Shown here: piece by piece, positions 31,469 through 45,184 of the stretch
Layout of the letters: every line of letters begins with the position of its first letter
How positions within the stretch are numbered: the stretch's first letter is position 1
Assembly: GCF_963662255.1 (NCBI RefSeq)
Contig: NC_085047.1
Span: forward strand, 110,543,872-110,607,871
From: Cinclus cinclus
Taxonomy: Eukaryota; Chordata; Aves; Passeriformes; Cinclidae
Direction of reading: 5' to 3'
Length of the DNA stretch: 64,000 bases
Notes under the pieces: generated by a model
What the model was told of the DNA's origin: nothing
The model's database searches: none
The model's input: only the letters and a program-made list of their open reading frames with translations
Translations under genes and position numbers: made by a program

Positions 31469-34400
31469 GAATCCAAGGTGTTTGCAGGGCACATATTTAA
31501 CTCAAGTATTGTCTTTGTAAAGATTTGCTTGATTAACCTGTCCTGCTCACCCTCTGCATGGGAGTCAGCTAACTCACAGCACTGGGAACAAACACCAGGG
31601 AGACTTTGGAATTAGCTTCCTCAGTGAAGTCCATCCTTTGTTTATCCCATCTAACGCAGGAATATGATCTCACCATGCTCTGTTAATTAGTCCTTCATGC
31701 ATCTAAAGGATTAAAATATTGTCAGAAAGACGGCAGATTTTCAACCATCCTCTTAAGAAAAATCACCACCATTGTCAAACTTCTTCATGTGGCTTTCTGT
31801 TAAACCTTTTAATTCCCAGTTTATCAGGGAATTCCTGTGCTGAAGGAACACTGGGGATCTGTCTGTGACAAAGGGATGTTACCTCATCACTAGGCTAGGC
31901 TGGCCTTTTTAAAAGTCTCTGTAGTCCAGGCTGACCTGACAGCAAAGGGGCAGCTCCTTCCTAAGCTAAAAAAAGAATAAGCCACCAAGATGCTGCAAGT
32001 CCAGCTCACCCCTCGTATCACAGGGCGAGGAGGAAGGATATTTAGTCTGGACAGAGATGCACATGGGGAAAGAGGACTCATTCTTCTTGCAGGCTGGACA
32101 TACTTTGTAGATGTATGGCATAATTTCAGCCTAAATGAAAAACCTCAAAATCAAATCTTCGAGATCACATATATGAGGAAAAGAATTATCTGCTTAGATG
32201 ACTCTCTCTTTTAGATGCCTGGTGGCAGGGAAGACAAGAAAAATGGAAATCATATACACAACAAGCATGCATAAGTTGCTGTGATTTTTTTTTTTTTTCC
32301 TTTTTTATGTGCCTAGAAGTTTATATCTATAAGGTTTCATCACTTTTTTCCCCTTTGGATGCCATCATTGGTGACAGTAAAAGCATCACCATTTCTTGCA
32401 GCAACACCTGCCTGTTCAAAGAGCATTCTTCTTTGCCTTAGACTGCTCACGTGATGTTCGTGGTGTGCCATAGACTGCAAACCTTCAACTCAGGAGATCA
32501 TCAGAGACCACACAGCAGCCTGGCTTACTCAAGTCTCATTTATCTCAGTGGGAACTTCCTGAGACCTGGGTGCACAGGAACCCATTTGCAATTTTGGAGC
32601 AGGTGTAACCTTTCTTACATGTTAAAAAACCCAAAAACTTTTGTGGCACTAAAGCCCACTTAAATCTTGTTAAACAATACAAATGGAAAATCGCATATTC
32701 TCTGAAAATTCTGCCTTCCTACCATACTTTAAAATTGCTGTTATAAAATCTAACAAGTGTGGAGAAGAGGGATTACTCCAAAGACAAACAGGAAAAATCA
32801 GCAGAAGACAAAATATCACACGGGGTAACAAGCTATTTAAAAGAGGCATTAAGGAACAGTTGTCTGGATAAAGTAGCTAATGAAACTACACACCTTATGT
32901 ACCAAATGATATCTACTGAATATTTTCAAGAATTATGTGCCACCCTTCTCAGCTCAGGAACTTTCTGTGGTTTCAGTAAGAAATTGCAAAGGTGAACATG
33001 GTACAAAAATGACTATGTGAGAACAACGCTTAGAGGTTTGGGTTTTGACTCTGGGTTGTTTTGCAAGTCTGCTGGGCATTTCAGTACAGTGAAGGGTAAC
33101 CTACAGAACATCTTGTGCCCTTGCAAACAATTACATTTTCTCCTGATGTAAATAGCATATTTTGCAGCAACACATGTTAAAAAAGCAGTCCAGCAGCATA
33201 ATGGAGTGTAGGAATTTAGGTGTTGAGGAGCTGGTGCTGGGGATGCAGGGGTGGTCTCTGTGAAGAGAGGCTGGAGCTGCCCTATGCCAGACACAGACAG
33301 TTCTAATGGGATCACTGCAGGGCACAGCTCAGCCCAGCAGCCAGGACAGTGATGTCACAGGGAAAATGTGTGTAAGAAAGGGAAAGACACCACCCAGCAG
33401 GTGAGGAGTTTGGGAACTGCCATTTCCCATCCTCCCTGAACCAGCTGGGGTTGGGGGGGGGTGAGTCAGGTGTGAGGGAATGAAGCTGAACCTGGGAACG
33501 TGAGGAGAGGAGGTGGTTTAATTTTTGTCTTTGTTTCCCACTATCTAAATCTATTTGATACTTCAAAGTTCCTATTTTGCTTCATCTGGTGACTTCACAT
33601 CAGAATGTGAGTCTGCACCTTCACCTGGTGCTCAAGTGCTCTAATAAACAGAAAAGTGATGGTTAAAAACCAGTCCCTCTCTGATCATCACACAGCTTCC
33701 TTCTGCTCCCCTGGAAGTTAGAGGGTGTTTCTTCCATCACAGAAGAACTCCATTTTTGTTGGCCTGGCCCAAACCCAGGACACAATAAAAATCCACTTTG
33801 AGGAACTTCCTGTTGTGGAGCAGAAGCAATAGAGTGGTTTAGTGAAATGAAACACTACACGGCTGTTTAAGTCCCCACCAGGCTGCTGCAATAAAGCAGT
33901 TGAAAAATGGATGCTACTTCACAGAAAACTGAAAAATCAGTGCTACTGAACCTTAATACCTTTTAAATTTAAAATGAGAACTCCATAAATAGAAAAGAAA
34001 TCAAAAAGAAGACTAGGCTAGGTTAATGAAGTCCTGCCATTTACCACTGCTAGATTATAATTAGTGGAAACAGAGACAGATTTGGTTCTGTAACCTTGTT
34101 AGTGCTGATTACAAGATCCCAATACTTTAGATGAGACGGATGAGGTGGATACTTAAAACTGTGATTACCACAACCATATGTCTATGAAGAAGCAAACCCA
34201 GAAGAAGCAGAAACTTTACTGGCTGAGACTTAACTGTTCAGTCACACAGGATTAAAAATGCATATATATCTGTATGTATGCACTGGAATCTTAAAAATGC
34301 TAAAGTAATTTCTGCTCCAGCTATTATCCTTGTGACCACTCCTGTGGGTTCATCAAAGGAGCAAATGATGATTTTGAAGTTATTCTAAAAACTGACCTGA

Positions 34401-36420
34401 GCAAGGACTACTGAGCTGCACCTTTGAACAGCACTTAGCAAAATGAACAAAGTGCACACATGAATTTACACAGATGGGGAGTTTTCCTATGTTGCAACTA
34501 CAAGAACTGTAAGGAATAGCAGTAACAGCATAAATACAGTCAACAGACAGCAAAGTTGTCTAAATTCATGGATATTCACTGCCCTTTAGATCAAATATCA
34601 TTTCTGCTGAAAATTGCTTCGTAGAAAATCTGTCTTCTAAACAGGTCTAGTGTAAAATTTTAGAATTCTTCTCAACAGCTCAGTTTTAAAATATTTCAGA
34701 AGCTTTTGAACTTTCTTTGGTATTTTGGGAGAAAGTCTGCATCTTTTTGGAGGCAGTGTGAGAAAGAACAGTAAGCAAAGGCACTTTTCCCAGAAACAGG
34801 TAACTTCTGCTTTCCTTTTTATTCTTCCATATATAAGCACTCTCATGTATATATTCAAATGACTGTGCATGAAAAAACAACATTTTAATTGAATATACAT
34901 TACATGCATGCACACAACAGAGGATTTTTAGCTGTATCCATATAGAAGAAATCATATGGAAGACTGGAATAAATTTTCTGTCCGTGTGCTTTTATGCTCT
35001 TCTTGTCTGTTCTAGAGTGGCATTAACTGAAAATCATCACTATACAAAGACTCAACAGGGGCATGTAGTCAATGTGATACCTGCTTCCCTCCATTTCACT
35101 GTAAATGCCTACATCAAAGTGTTTGCTGGCTTAGGAAGCACTCAGTGCCTGGACAGGTACATCCAGGTTACGTTGGTAAGGATACCTTATTTCTAGAGGT
35201 AAACTTTCTTACCAGCCAGTTTTTAAGGTATGTTGGCTGCCTGTAAATTTATAAAGTTGCTAATTTTGCTGATTTTTTGTGTGGATAAACAGAGAGCTTC
35301 AGTCCTCAGGTGCTGTCAATCTGACATCATTTACAAGCACTAAAGATAAATTTTGACTTACCTTTGATAATTTAGTTTCTATGACTCTTTCCATATTATT
35401 CCAGACAATAGGGCTATGCTTTCCACAAGAAGAAGAGTATATACAGAGACCCAATCAGATTTTGTCATCCCTAAGGCAGGGGATTGATGACCAAGATATC
35501 AGAAGGAGAGTCTTTCAACAGCAGTAGTATCTGAACGATGTATAAGGAAACAACTGGAACAAATAATTTTTAGGAAAAAAAATGTGAGGTACTAATAAAC
35601 ATCACCATCTGACCTCTCACAATAGTGTAATAAGAAATATGCTCACAAATTAAGGTGTTTCTAAAAGAGTGGGATGTCCAGAATAATGTGGAAGGAATCA
35701 AAGAATCACACACAACAGATCAGATAGGGCAGTACTTCACTACTCTTAATTCCTTTCCACATTACTCCAGACAATAGAGAAGTTTAAAGCAGATGTACAG
35801 AGAAGATGAGTAGATTAAAAAAAAGGAAAAAAAAAACAAAGGTGTGGGGAAGGGGTAATTCAGCTTCAGCACAGAAGATTGTCTGAAGTAAATGTGTTTA
35901 AAAGATGCATCAGCAGACTGAACAACTGGATATGAGTGTCCAGAAAACAAACAAAGCAAAGCTCACATGTTAATGAGACAAATTATAATTAATTCAATGG
36001 CCTTTTCTACCATAAAATTATGATAGAGGAAGTAAATCTAAATGATTTCTCAACACATTAGCCTCCTCTTAGCACTCTCAAATCAGCTCAGATGTGTGAG
36101 ACAGTAAACCACAGCTGTATCTTTTAAATAAAACAAAGCCTCTTACAGACAAAGCTGTGAAGGGACTCACATTCTTTTAATTGTTAGGAAAAAAAGAAGA
36201 AACACTACCCTATAAGAGAAAGAAGAATACTAGCGCGGGACCTCAGCTTACAAAATTTTACTTCTCCTTGGAAAACAAATGAAGGCTTCAAAATACCAAT
36301 CAGACACTGATGATGAAAAGGAAAAAAGAGTCTGTGCAGTATAAAACCGCTCCAACATTAAAATTTTTTAAAAAAGAGTTTTCTAACCTGGGGTTTATAA
36401 AACCACCAAGATCCAGTTTG

Positions 36421-36592
36421 GGGAAGCACTGAACAGGTTGCCCAGAGAGGGGGCAGATGCTCCATCCCTGGAAACATTCAAGATCAGGTTGCTCTGGGTA
36501 GCCTCATCTAGTGGAAGATGATCTGCTCATAACAGGGGGTCAGACTGGATGAACTTTAAAGGTCCTTTTTTAACCCAAACCATACTATAATC
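36421..36592 (+). mobile_element. CR1 LINE 3' fragment (short)
   Basis: This short, diverged CR1 tail contains CACTGAACAGGTTGCCCAGAG, CATCTAGTGGAAGATGATCTG, and ends ACTTTAAAGGTCC...AACCCAAACCATACTATAATC. It is followed by an A-rich stretch (36610-36655). It is in the intron between CASK exons 7 and 6. Confidence 0.85.
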
Positions 36593-39500
36593 ATTTTTAC
36601 ACTGATAAGAAAAAAAAAAAAAAGAAAAAAAAGAAATGAAAAAAAGAGAACTTAAAAAATTCTGCCCCCTCCCCTCCATTCCATAGCCTTATTTAGAAGG
36701 AAATTTATGGCAATGCCTTTCTCTGCTGTTTTTGTAGTAAGTCTAAAACACAGCTCACAAGGAACCAAGAGCACTTGTTGTGCTGTACTTCTACTAAGAA
36801 CACATAAGATGTTTTCCAATAAGATGATAATTTACATTAGGATACTATGGGATTTTGAGGCAGCCTAGGGCATCTAACTAATAATACATGAAAATTAATA
36901 CTGGACTGGATTAGCATTATGGCATCTGTGACATTTTGCTGCTGAAGGTAAAATGTGAAAGGCAGTAAATTATCCACAGATAAAGAACCTCATCCTACTT
37001 GGGTCTATACAGTTATCTTTTTTGGCACTAGTTGAAACCTGGAGAAATGAAGTAGATTAAGAGAAGGAAATACCAGTGAACCCAGTGTTTTTTGTTCCTT
37101 CAGGCTTTTATATCATACACTGGTTAAACCCCCAAAGATTTAACATCTAAGATATTTCACCTCAGATAAATCTGATATCACGTTTAAGAAAATATTGTGA
37201 CAATTCATGTTATGCTCTGCAAGGAAAACTCTCCAAGGAAGGAGACAGAGATCATAATGTGAGATTAGAATTCACAGAATTCATAGATTAGTCTATTAAA
37301 TCACTGACTTCCCAGAGGTTCCACTACTCCAGCTGCATAATAACAGTGCAACAGACTGTTTACTGTCCATGTTCTGTTTCATAAAGAAATTCACTTATAA
37401 ATTACAATGATCTCTAACTCCTGTGTATAATGCCAGAGTCCCTTTAAAAAGTACCTATTTCAAGGCTTCAAGTGAAGCCCTTAGCACAATTTTCCACTTC
37501 TGCTCATAAGAACTGAAGCAAGAAGAGACCTTCAGAGATTGGTAGCTCATGAAATCTATTCCCTGTAGCTCAGATGACAACACATGATTCTTAGCCATTT
37601 ACTACAGCTTATGGGCAAATGGAGTGGAACAAAGAATATTTTCTTATATTTTCCCCTCTGGCCTTATAAAGAAATGAGTTACGGCTACATCCTTTTTTGG
37701 TACTTTATTTTACTTATATAAGGTAAGTAATAATAATTAAACTTTCTTAAAAATAATCTCAGCTGAATTGTTGGCTGGTAAAATAGTCACTCCTAAAATC
37801 TCCTCCATACACATTTTCATCAATGACATCTAGTATGATGTCACAGCCTCTTGTCATGAGCTCCCTTACACTTCTTTCAAACAGCCATCCACCTGCTTGA
37901 AAGAAACCTGTAGTTACAATCCTTCTAAACTTCACAAGTCTGTCTTTGGACTTATAATAGAAGATTTTAATACCTGGGGTTTAATTTAACTTCACTACAA
38001 AAATCATTTCCCAGCAATGTATGCACACTCTGACAAGATGCCCTTGTCAAGTCAAAAAATGTTACAGTCCTAAACAAAGCAAAAGCTGTAAGCTTGAAGG
38101 CTGGCTTCAAAGACACTGAGGGAGAAAATTCCCTTTAGTTTGTTGTCCTGGGGCTACACAGAATCTGGGATTGCCAGGCTCAGGTGCGTCAAGGTGTACA
38201 AAAAATAGGAAAACCAGCACATACAACACATACACAGGGGATTTCAGGTCAGTAAAATTATCTTAATGCCATCACAGATTTTATTTAATAGAGAATTTCT
38301 TTTTTTTTTTCATGTACTAACCACCAAATGCAGGCATTGCCATGCTAAAAGGGAAATAATTTACTATGTCAAGAGGAATCAATGTTTTCCATTCTAGAAA
38401 TTAGAAAAAGCAATGTGAAAGTGAACAGGTGGTTATGATACTGCTCAGACTTCTCTATTTGGAGAGTTTCTACTTATTTATGAGACAATTGACAAGAAAG
38501 AAGTGCCTGTAAATTATTGCTACTATTACGACAAAACTTATCCATAGGGCATATGAATAACACCCTTAAAAAAATGTGTAGATAAACACTGATTTATAAG
38601 AAATTTATAGTCCAGTTCATCCAGAATTGACAGCTTTCATATAACACATGTGGGTTAAACTGTGAAACTGAATAAATAAGATCTTGCCAGTTCTGTGTAG
38701 GGAACTGTCTAGTAATTTATCTTCAAGTAGGATTCTGGTAGGGAAAATAATTGCCAGATAACAGAGGAGTTTGTGCTTTAAAGACTGGAATGAAGATGAG
38801 AAGAAAGACAGGAGACTGTTAAGGAAGACTTTCTGTAGTATATAAATGAAGTGAAATTGCTCTGGGTATCCCTGAAAATGAGTGGAATTTGAAGCTGAAA
38901 GCAACAAGTGCCAATGAAAAGGCAGAAAATTGGAAATGCCAGTTGAGAAAAAAAAAAAAAAGTGTGTGAAGGCAGACCAACACGGCAGAAATTGAGGTGG
39001 GAGAAGCAAAAGATACTGATAAATATCACAGTGATGAGGTTTCAGATCTTCTGCAAGAACTGCAAACAGAATCCCCAGCACTGATCACTGCATGGAGGCT
39101 GAGCACTGGAACACTGAGTGGGATCACAGCACTGGGAACAGTAACACAAAAAGAAGGTAATGGCAAACTTAGGGAAAAATTCTGTAATTTTTTTTTTTTC
39201 CAAAGTTGAACTTGAATGTTTCTTGCTAGATAGTTGGTAGCCTGAAAGTACACTGCATCTGATTACCTCCAGAAGAGTGGCTGGAACAGAAGAAGTGGGT
39301 AAAGTTGCTCAGCAGCACATAAGGAAGAAAAATGAGAAGATTATAAACAAAAGTGTAGAAACTACCACTAAAAATGCAGTGACTGAGGCAGAGATATTTT
39401 GAGCAACACAAAAAAAGTAAAGAAAGGAATGACCTTTTTATTACAGCTTAACTGAATGGGTATTTTCCTGGAAAAGATGTCTCTCGTTAATAAGATACTT

Positions 39501-40364
39501 GGATATTTCCAGTGTATCAGTAATATCTGGAAGGGAATGGAAGCTGTTGGTATGTTTATATTTGACTTGCTTTTTATTTTAAAAAACATACAAAAGTCAA
39601 ATTGACACAGAACGTTAAGTGTTTAAATTACAAAATCTGAGTTTTTGAAGAAGCATGGTACTGAAGGAAATTGCTAACTTTGAAGAAAAAAATATTAAAA
39701 CTAACAAAATGTTTTGTTGTTGTCCCCTACTCTGGCAATGAAAGCATCAGAAAATTGATTGGGTCTTCATCTGTGCAGGCTGATTAAAGCATAACCCTAT
39801 TGTCTGGAACAATATGGAAGGCAGCTAGAGGAAATAAAATCCACAGAAAACAAAACACAGTCAAAAAATATACATACGTATCAAGATATTGATGTCTTAT
39901 GCAATAATTACAATGAAATTTTATAACACAGAAAGGAATCACATGTGAAAACTTGTAAGATTTTGCTATTTAACAGCACAGCATTCTGACAGGAATTCCC
40001 TATCAAAGGGGAGCACTGGCAATGCTGCACTAAGTCCTTACTCAAACGCTTCAATGACTGCATTTTTATTTTCTTCGCTTTACCAAGCATGGAAGAATTA
40101 AGCCAAAGCTTGTATTGAAGTGGAAAATTCTTTGGGTTTTTTCAGTTTTATTTTGATCAAACCAGCATGAGCTCCTGTTGAGTAACATTTACAAGGATTT
40201 AATACTCAAATGTGTGAATGCACAGTACATTCCACTATCAATTTATCTTGGCTGTGTGCATTCACCATGTTAACAAAGTCTTTAGTGAAAGATTTTTGAG
40301 CTCGTTTTGCAAGCCAGGCTGTGTCAGAAGAACAGAACTCTGCAGTACAACATGCACGAAACTA

Positions 40365-40655
<291 letters not shown>

Positions 40656-42119
40656 CTACATTGGCTTCCCTTCTATTGCCACAGTCATAGCAAAATCTTT
40701 TCAGAACTTATCAGAACCAGCAAGGAACACAAAGTGAAATCATGATAAAATGGAGATAAAAAAACTCATGTCTATAATTTCTTACCTGGTATTACCTTTC
40801 CTTTTTTGTCTTTCATCCTATTAACCCTTACACTGCTTCAATTTCCCAGCTGAAATATCCTGCCTAAGATATATTTTGTGGGGTCTTATCCTTCCCAGGT
40901 AACATAAACACTGTTTTATAAACATAAACAGAGAATATAAAACACTGTTTTGAGCCTTAACCACAGAATTCACTCGGCACTTCGCAAGAGTAGGAATGAA
41001 AAGGAACACCCCTGGGATATTCCAGTGAGGGATGTTCTTGAGGTGCCTAAACTGCATTCCAGCCATAGCCACCTATACTTTTGATTTTCCAAAAATAAGA
41101 GTGAGGTGTAATTTATGAAAATGAAATAATATTATACAATTCGGATGGGTACTGACTGCTGTAGGAAGAAGCAAAGTACAGACACAATTTGGTATTACAT
41201 ATACATACCAAACATTTGCATTTAATTTAGAACTTTCTGTGTTTACTCAAAGCCTCTTTTCAATACCATATTATTTAAAATTAAGAACCTCAAGTTGTAT
41301 ACTACTTCCCGAGAATACATTACTGCTTAACTTGCAAAAGTAAGAACTCAGAAGAGTGCACAGGAGCTACTGCAGTTCAATCTGACTACCTGTAAAGTTA
41401 TCATCGCTAACCACCCACATATCTCTGTAAACATTTAAGTTATATGAGAAGAAAAGCCTTCAAAACAATGTTCTTGAGATCTTTCTTAAATTTAGGGCTT
41501 GTCCTATTAGGTCTCCTAGAATCCAGTCTTGAATATCCAATTTAAAAGTGTAGTTTTCAATTTCTTATGCCCCACTTGAAAGAGTACTATCAGGTGGTAT
41601 TATTGCTGCATACTCTATTTCACTTCTGCCTTAGTGAAATGGTTAAGCTGCACACTTCAAGCACATTCACATCCTCATGCCCTCTCATTTTAAGTGAAAA
41701 AGAATAAAAATTCTAATCCCAGGCAAGGAAAAATGTAGATGGGAGAACGATACAAATGTTAACAAAACGTACCATTCCACTGTGGTGCTGATTTATCTTT
41801 ACCCTACACTGGAAAAAGTGACGCTACTTCTATGAAGTATTTAAGAGATGACAGACTGTACCAACATCATTATCACCCAAAAAACCACTGGTACTGATCA
41901 CCAGATACAAAGTCTCTGAGAAAAAAAAAATTGAATCACCAAATTCAGAGCAAAACTGAGAAAAATTTATTACAGAACCTCTCTCAGCAGAGCCCAAATG
42001 AACTGGATTGAAAAATGCCTTGAAAAAAACCAAAGCAAACCAGTTGCAACACCAGTTAAAACTTCCCCTTGTTGGCAATTGTGCGAGTCAGCTGGAGCTC
42101 ACCACTTTCAGAGAAGTTG

Positions 42120-42214
42120 CTTCTGTAGCTTTCTAATAAGACCAGCTGCACGTTTCTCCTGCCTGTCTTCAGCAGTGGTTTTGAGAACAAGCAGAACTTC
42201 TTAACATATAAATG
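42120..42214 (+). other. GPR34: Candidate 5' non-coding exon of GPR34
   Basis: The coding exon has a splice acceptor just before its ATG, so an upstream non-coding exon is expected. The best donor I see on the + strand is AATG|gtaagtagc at 42214/42215. About 150 bases upstream lies ACTTCCCC (42061-42068), whose reverse complement GGGGAAGT resembles a PU.1/ETS site, fitting myeloid expression in mammals. The 5' end is a guess and no transcript supports it. Confidence 0.3.
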
Positions 42215-44038
42215 GTAAGTAGCTTCTTTTATACTTAAGCTGTAGTTCTCTTAACTGCAGAGGTGTTAGTGACCTCCAAATCATTTTCTAAGTATACCTG
42301 GGTTTAAGCATGTCTGCTTGCTTAGAGGGGACACAACTTACGACAGTCCAAAGTTCTGTTTCCAATCCATCTGCAGCGTAACCCAAGTTTCTCCCTCACT
42401 GATCTCAACTTGTCACTGCTTATAAAAGTCCCTATATCAAACATTTTTATAGAAAAGCAACTCGAACATGAAGTTATAGCAGTAGATGGGTTTCAAGATG
42501 TATTTGAAAGCATCACAGTTTGCAATCAACCTCTTGAAATTACTTGCCCTGACAATATTGTGTGGCAAGCATGAGAACAGCTGTTTGTGAAACTGCGAAT
42601 TTACCCTACCACTTTAATGCAATTGTAGGGTCAAATAATATAGGATGTTAAATATTTTAGACTCTCCTCTCAAGAATTCAGATTCTGTAAGTACATTAGG
42701 TCTTCTTAAGAATTTTACCTGAAGTGTTGCCATTTTCACTGCTGTGGCTGCATCACAGAATTAAATGGAAATTTGCATTTTTTAAGGCCCAGCACGCAAA
42801 TTGCATGGCCTAGACACCGGCCAAGCATAAAAGTTATTTTAAGATTACATATACAGCAGTCGTTTTTTTTTGTTTGTTTTTTCCTGCAATAGTTGCCAGA
42901 CAACCAAGTTCAGAGCGCCAAAACCACTTCCGAAAATTTTGTGAGATTATGGGGAAAAAACCCCTCTCTCCTCTGTAAAACAAAAATATTCTAAATAAAC
43001 TTTTCTACAGCATTTCTTTTTGCTATGACAAGCAAGTTGAAGACTGAAATTTTACCATTACTTTTCAGTGATAACCATCTCTCTAAATGCCTTCATGTGA
43101 CTGCTCTCCAAACCAAACCACACACTTCTCTGGTTTTCTTTCCTTGGTCAAGGCTTACTTTTATCTTTCACACTCTATCTTCCTGGTCAGCAATAAGCTT
43201 AGTGAAATGAAAAACTACCCAATGAAAGCAAAGAAAATATTAAAAACAAGGAAAGTTTGAAAACAACCTGTTACTGCATTTATGTGATTTCCAGCTAACA
43301 GTAGTTTATTTGTGTAATACTGATTTGTGAATAGTCAAGAAAAGGAAAAAAACACTTGAATTTATGTGAAAGTACAGATTATTAAAGACAAGCTACTGCA
43401 AGAATTCTGTCTCAGAGGATTACTTACAATACAGTACATAGCCAAATAAATATTAATTGATGAATGCTTTTTTACTGAAAACTAGTGAGTTGCCTGTGAG
43501 GGATACAAATTATTAAAAATTAACACAGGTAAGTTTAGACTTGTTTTAACACAAGTCAATTTACTTTGTATCAACACTGAGAATACTTAGTTACACTTAC
43601 CTGTCCTTGCACCTTAGCTAAAATTTTTTATGTGCTGGGAATGCAGGTATTAAGAAGTGAACTTAAAACAATTATTTGTTCTTATAGAGAAAAAAATTTC
43701 TTAAGTTTGCAGGAAAATGTAACAGTTGAACTTTTAAAACAACACAAGGCAGTAATAATGCTGTAATTACAGAAATAGTTACCTTTGTGAGTAGTCTACA
43801 CTATCTGTTCTTTCTTGCCTGCAGATCACCTAGGCTTGTGTAATTTTATGATATCTGGCTGAAACTCGTTCTATTCAGCTACACCAATACTTTGGTGCAT
43901 TTATTCCTTTCAGCTACTGCCTTTTATGTTTATGTCACATTAGACTGTAGGCAATAAAGCAAACGGACACACGAAAGGAGAATTAATTCTTAAAATCTTT
44001 CTTTGTTTCTCTGCAGAACAGCTAAAACCCCTTTACAA

Positions 44039-45184
44039 ATGATGGCTGCAACTTCAGCTGATTTACCAACCACTGTTCCACATAAGGAAGAACTCTGGAA
44101 TAACCAGACTAACCTGACCATAAATGCCTCAGAAAGTCACAGTGATACCAGCTGTTCTTTGGATGACAACAACTCACTGTCAGTTGCTTTGATCTTTTTT
44201 TACTCCATTATTTTTGTTGTTGGATTGGTCGGAAATATTATAGCCCTGTTTGCTTTCCTGCGCATTCACCAGAAAAGGAATTCTATCCAAGTTTACTTGC
44301 TAAACATAGCAGTTGCAGACCTTCTGCTGATCTTCTGTCTTCCCTTCCGGATACTCTATCATGCCACCAACCGCTGGATGTTCGGGCGGATTTTGTGCAA
44401 GGTTGTGGGAACTCTGTTTTACATGAACATGTACATTAGCATAGTACTGCTGGGACTCATTAGTCTGGATCGTTATATAAAAATAAATAAGTCTGTGAAG
44501 CGTCCAAAGATGTTAACCACCGCCCAGAGCGTGCAGATTTGTTGCACGGTGTGGGCGATTGCAGTGACAGGATTTATAGTGGTAGTTGCACCATCTTTCT
44601 TTAAGACTGAGGACAGCAACTCTACCAAGTGCTTTCATTACCGAAGCAAACAGAATGCAGAGAAGACTGAAGCAATTTTAAATTATATCATTGTATTGAT
44701 TTTTTGGATAGTTTTTTTCCTTTTGGTACTTTCGTATGTAAAAATTGCCAAGAACCTTCTGAAAATTTCGAGGAGAAGGGCAAACTTTCCCAATGCAGGA
44801 AAATACACCAAGACAGCAAGAAATTCCTTCATTGTTCTCGTAATTTTCACCATCTGTTTTGTGCCTTATCACATGTTCCGGTTTGTCTACATCACATCAC
44901 AGTTACGAACCCCATCCTGTTACTGGATGGAGATCATTCACACGTGCAATGAGGTGATGCTGGTGTTTTCATCATTTAACAGCTGCCTAGACCCAGTTAT
45001 GTATTTCCTAATGTCCACAAGTGTCCGTAAGACTGTATTCCAACTGATATGCAGAAAACTTCATGGAGAGTCAAGCCTAAACCTGGAGAGCACTTCAGAT
45101 GTAAAACTTGGCCAATATACCCAAGAGCGATTATCTACCACCACTCCTCACTCCAGCTACTCCAGGAAGAAGTCTATGATTTGA
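44039..45184 (+). CDS. GPR34: GPR34, lysophosphatidylserine-type class A GPCR
   Basis: This single coding exon gives 381 residues, the same length I recall for human GPR34. The start chosen is the first of two tandem ATGs, 23 bases after a strong acceptor (tttctctgcag ends at 44016). The N-terminus has sequons at N22, N25, N29 and N44, and N194 lies in extracellular loop 2. Seven membrane segments run at about 50-74, 85-107, 118-140, 165-185, 212-236, 262-284 and 298-324. Class A marks are C120-C198 (likely disulfide), DRY at 144-146, FVPYH at 274-278 and DPVMY at 318-322, all of the P2Y12-like group. The Ser/Thr-rich tail ends RKKSMI. In mammals it is a Gi-coupled receptor for lysophosphatidylserine, strong in microglia and myeloid cells. 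It lies antisense in a CASK intron, 6.2 kb upstream of GPR82. Confidence 0.96.
   Translation: MMAATSADLPTTVPHKEELWNNQTNLTINASESHSDTSCSLDDNNSLSVALIFFYSIIFVVGLVGNIIALFAFLRIHQKRNSIQVYLLNIAVADLLLIFCLPFRILYHATNRWMFGRILCKVVGTLFYMNMYISIVLLGLISLDRYIKINKSVKRPKMLTTAQSVQICCTVWAIAVTGFIVVVAPSFFKTEDSNSTKCFHYRSKQNAEKTEAILNYIIVLIFWIVFFLLVLSYVKIAKNLLKISRRRANFPNAGKYTKTARNSFIVLVIFTICFVPYHMFRFVYITSQLRTPSCYWMEIIHTCNEVMLVFSSFNSCLDPVMYFLMSTSVRKTVFQLICRKLHGESSLNLESTSDVKLGQYTQERLSTTTPHSSYSRKKSMI

Noticed and set aside
38617..39081. 154-codon minus-strand open frame with a Phe run
   Set aside because: It includes the translation of a poly-A run (38948-38961) and shows no homology I recognise. It is treated as intron.
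44003..44038. N-terminal extension of GPR34 by 12 codons beginning at a TTG
   Set aside because: The stretch crosses the splice acceptor ending at 44016, so it is intron plus 5' UTR. The tandem ATG at 44039 gives 381 residues, matching the family.
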